From the NCBI GenBank assembly GCA_910579935.1, contig CAJTVQ010000011.1, positions 8,422-72,421 on the forward strand: DNA of 64,000 nucleotides, in the 5' to 3' direction. Below the pieces are notes generated by a model. It was not told the DNA's origin and did not search any database. It was given only the letters and a program-made list of their open reading frames with translations. This document shows, in pieces, positions 62,129 through 64,000 of the stretch (position 1 is its first letter; each line of letters starts with the position of its first letter). A program made the position numbers and the translations under genes. The DNA comes from an uncultured Lachnospiraceae bacterium. GTDB taxonomy: Bacteria > Bacillota > Clostridia > Lachnospirales > Lachnospiraceae.

Positions 62129-63223
62129 TCATCCATTTGCATCCGCATTTTCTATGGCACCCTCTACTACCCTGAATACCTTATCTATTTCAAACCTGTT
62201 GTTGACAAATTCATCCAAACCTGTACAGGTAATAATTGTCTGTATATCTCCTATGGTATTTAACAAAAACTGCTGTCTGCTGCTGTCCAGTTCCGACAAC
62301 ACGTCATCCAGTAAAAGAACCGGCGTATCTTTTGCCACCTTTTTCACTAATTCTATTTCCGATAATTTCAAAGATAAAGCTGCCGTTCTCTGCTGCCCCT
62401 GGGAACCAAACTTACGTATATCTATATCTCCCACCATGAAACTAAAGTCATCCCTGTGAGGACCTACGCAAGTCTGCTTTAACTTGATATCTTTTTCCTG
62501 ACTTGCCTTCATGGAATGTTCAAATTTTTCTATTTCCACGTCCGGCTCATATTTTATTACCAATTCTTCTTTACCGCCCGAAAGATTTTTATGTATTCCG
62601 TAAATAATTTCATTCAACTGTTCTATGAAAATACGGCGTCTTTCTATAATCTTGCTTCCGAAAGAAACCAGCTGGGAATCCCATATATTTAAAGTATCCT
62701 TAAGCTGTGGATTAAAGTATATATCTTTCAACAGTTTGTTTCTCTGATTCACTATTTTATTGTAATGATTAAGATTATAGAGATAAAAATTATCCAGCTG
62801 GCAAAGTTCCATATCAACAAATCTTCTTCTTTCAGCAGGACCATTCTTAATAATGCCTAAATCCTCCGGAGAAAAAAAGACAACCTTCAACAAGCCTAAA
62901 AGGTCTGCCGCTTTTTTCAATTTCTGTCCATCCACAGCAATACCTTTCGACTTATTTTTTCGAAGATGCATATCCACCTTATATTCAATTCCTTCTTTTT
63001 CAAGGTAAGTCCTTATATGGGCTTCCTCCGCATGGAAATTAACAATATCTTTGTCTTTGCTTCCCTTGTGGGATTTCGTGGTAGCAGACAGATAAATTGC
63101 TTCTAGTACATTTGTTTTTCCCTGCGCATTATCTCCATATAAGATATTCGTTCCTTCACTGAATTTCAGATCCAGTAAATCATAATTTCTGAAATTCATA
63201 AGCTCCAAAGATTTTATGATCAT
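62129..63223 (-). CDS. recF: DNA replication/repair protein RecF
   Basis: A 364-residue SMC-like ATPase that helps load RecA at gaps. Walker A is GDNAQGKTNVLEAIYL (about residues 30-45), the signature is KFGSQGQQRTAALSLKL and Walker B VLLLDDVLSELD. The start is preceded by a weak ribosome binding site near the end of the S4-domain gene, 24 bases away. Its position between the S4 gene and gyrB is the standard Firmicute origin arrangement. Confidence 0.97.
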   Translation of the reverse strand: MIIKSLELMNFRNYDLLDLKFSEGTNILYGDNAQGKTNVLEAIYLSATTKSHKGSKDKDIVNFHAEEAHIRTYLEKEGIEYKVDMHLRKNKSKGIAVDGQKLKKAADLLGLLKVVFFSPEDLGIIKNGPAERRRFVDMELCQLDNFYLYNLNHYNKIVNQRNKLLKDIYFNPQLKDTLNIWDSQLVSFGSKIIERRRIFIEQLNEIIYGIHKNLSGGKEELVIKYEPDVEIEKFEHSMKASQEKDIKLKQTCVGPHRDDFSFMVGDIDIRKFGSQGQQRTAALSLKLSEIELVKKVAKDTPVLLLDDVLSELDSSRQQFLLNTIGDIQTIITCTGLDEFVNNRFEIDKVFRVVEGAIENADANG

Positions 63224-63247
63224 TTTTACACCCGTTTTTTATAAAAT

Positions 63248-63469
63248 TCATATGGAGCTGCCGGCTTTTACCTTAAACTTACTGCCGTCGTATTCTACGA
63301 TATCTCCATCATGCAATTTTTTTCCCCTTTGGAATTCCGTTTCTCCGTTTACCTTTACAAAGCCGTCTTTAATCCTGTCTTTTGCTTCCAGTCCGGATTC
63401 CACAAGACCGGCAAGTTTCAGCGCCTGACCAAGTTTTATATACTCATCTTTTATGTTTATTATTTCCAT
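63248..63469 (-). CDS. S4-domain RNA-binding protein (YaaA-like)
   Basis: A 73-residue protein consisting of one S4 RNA-binding domain: IKLGQALKLAGLVESGLEAK, then DGFVKVNGETEFQRGKKL and DGDIVEY. AGAAGGATAATT precedes the ATG at 63469, preferred to the open extension from 63490. Genes of this type are found between dnaN and recF in most Firmicutes; a role with ribosomes or RNA is assumed from the domain alone. Confidence 0.93.
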   Translation of the reverse strand: MEIINIKDEYIKLGQALKLAGLVESGLEAKDRIKDGFVKVNGETEFQRGKKLHDGDIVEYDGSKFKVKAGSSI

Positions 63470-63504
63470 AATTATCCTTCTATAAACCAATTATCATCAA
63501 ACTT

Positions 63505-64000
63505 TTAATCTACTGTTGTAAAATTCACCGGCAAAATAAGATAAATATAATTTTCCCCGGCATCCCTTATGAAGCAGGGAGCCTTCGGATTTACAAGATA
63601 AATATCCACTTCTTCATCATCAATAACTCTTAAGGCATCGATAAAAAATTTGGGATTAAAGCCGATCATAATATCCTTTCCCTTTTTTTCTATATCAATT
63701 TCCTCATTCATACTTCCGACCGTGGAATTAATCTTAAGTTCCATCATGCCATCGGTGATATTTATGATAATAGGCTTCTTATCGCCTTCCTTAACAAGTA
63801 AAGTTGCCCTGTCAATACAGTTTAACAATTCTTTTTTGTTAATCCTTACCTTTGTTTCATAATCACTGGAAAGCATCTGGTCTATTTTGAAATAGTCTCC
63901 CTCAATCAGACGGGATACTACCACGGTATTATCAAACTCAAAAACAATATGTTTGTCCGTAAAGAAAATATGCACATCTTTATCCGTATCACCGGATAAA
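63505..64000 (-). CDS. dnaN: DNA polymerase III beta clamp, C-terminal part (cut by window edge)
   Basis: The last 165 codons of the sliding clamp; the frame stays open to the window edge and the start lies beyond it. The visible part is the end of domain II and domain III, with VFEFDNTVVVSRLIEGDYF, the KVRINKKELLNCIDRATLL helix and the C-terminal YIYLILPVNF, which matches the family's LxLPV/M-R-like ending although here it reads LPVNFTTVD. It is the first gene seen of the dnaN-S4-recF-gyrB-gyrA cluster; dnaA should follow outside the window. Confidence 0.95.
   Translation of the reverse strand, partial: LSGDTDKDVHIFFTDKHIVFEFDNTVVVSRLIEGDYFKIDQMLSSDYETKVRINKKELLNCIDRATLLVKEGDKKPIIINITDGMMELKINSTVGSMNEEIDIEKKGKDIMIGFNPKFFIDALRVIDDEEVDIYLVNPKAPCFIRDAGENYIYLILPVNFTTVD

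Overview
The window looks like a chromosomal segment of a strictly anaerobic, low-to-mid GC Firmicute, most likely a gut-type member of the Lachnospiraceae (Clostridia). The reasons are an [FeFe]-hydrogenase maturation operon (hydE-hydG-hydF), the oriC-proximal order dnaN - S4 protein - recF - gyrB - gyrA on the minus strand, a HrcA/CIRCE-type heat-shock operator, Lsa-type ABC-F protein, and strong AGGAGG ribosome binding sites. The species cannot be named from the sequence. No rRNA, tRNA or CRISPR array was seen. dnaA and oriC should lie just past position 64000.

Layout. 1-234: start of a lipoprotein. 612-1364: exonuclease III. 1462-5990 (minus): pantothenate genes panD, panC, panB and a DUF2520 ketopantoate reductase (panG) with its own promoter, preceded by a DUF3810 membrane protein. 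6416-8727 (plus): DUF2975 membrane protein, small XRE regulator and DUF4173 membrane protein. 8678-11478 (minus): two MATE transporters. 11705-14593 (plus): two metallophosphoesterases around a DUF4474 protein. 14613-16480 (minus): ABC-F ribosome protection protein with an attenuator leader. 16544-20629 (minus): LysM protein and a two-gene ABC exporter. 20762-21372: CIRCE-controlled hsp20. 21475-24349 (minus): three-gene ABC exporter with an elaborate leader-peptide attenuator. 24358-28251 (plus): hydEGF. 29208-33794 (minus): LacI-controlled sugar ABC importer. 34037-37713 (minus): PrsA-like foldase, flotillin and a cytidylate-kinase-like protein.

37949-48804 is an eroded accessory zone. It holds a broken AraC/GyrI regulator, a truncated MATE gene, an intact AraC/GyrI regulator, nagB-nagA, an IS1182-type transposase remnant abutting nagA, a histidine-kinase/solute-binding-protein chimera, an intact phosphohexomutase, a frameshifted GH94 phosphorylase, a cation/proton antiporter and an AAA-ATPase-like pseudogene. 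Together these look like the remains of an amino-sugar disaccharide utilisation locus. From 48808 to 64000 (minus) there are YbaK, an S1-domain protein, a glycogen debranching enzyme, DUF2085 and zinc-ribbon proteins, a GGDEF protein, an AgrC/AgrA-like two-component system and the replication/gyrase cluster.

The most interesting signals are two minus-strand leaders, each with a good promoter, a short peptide ORF and an intrinsic terminator placed before a possible drug-resistance gene (ABC-F at 16130; ABC exporter at 24045). The second shows mutually exclusive pairings, so it reads as a complete ribosome-controlled attenuator. Other points of note are a HydE transcript that may be leaderless, paired identical LacI operators, and several deletion junctions that create chimeric reading frames.
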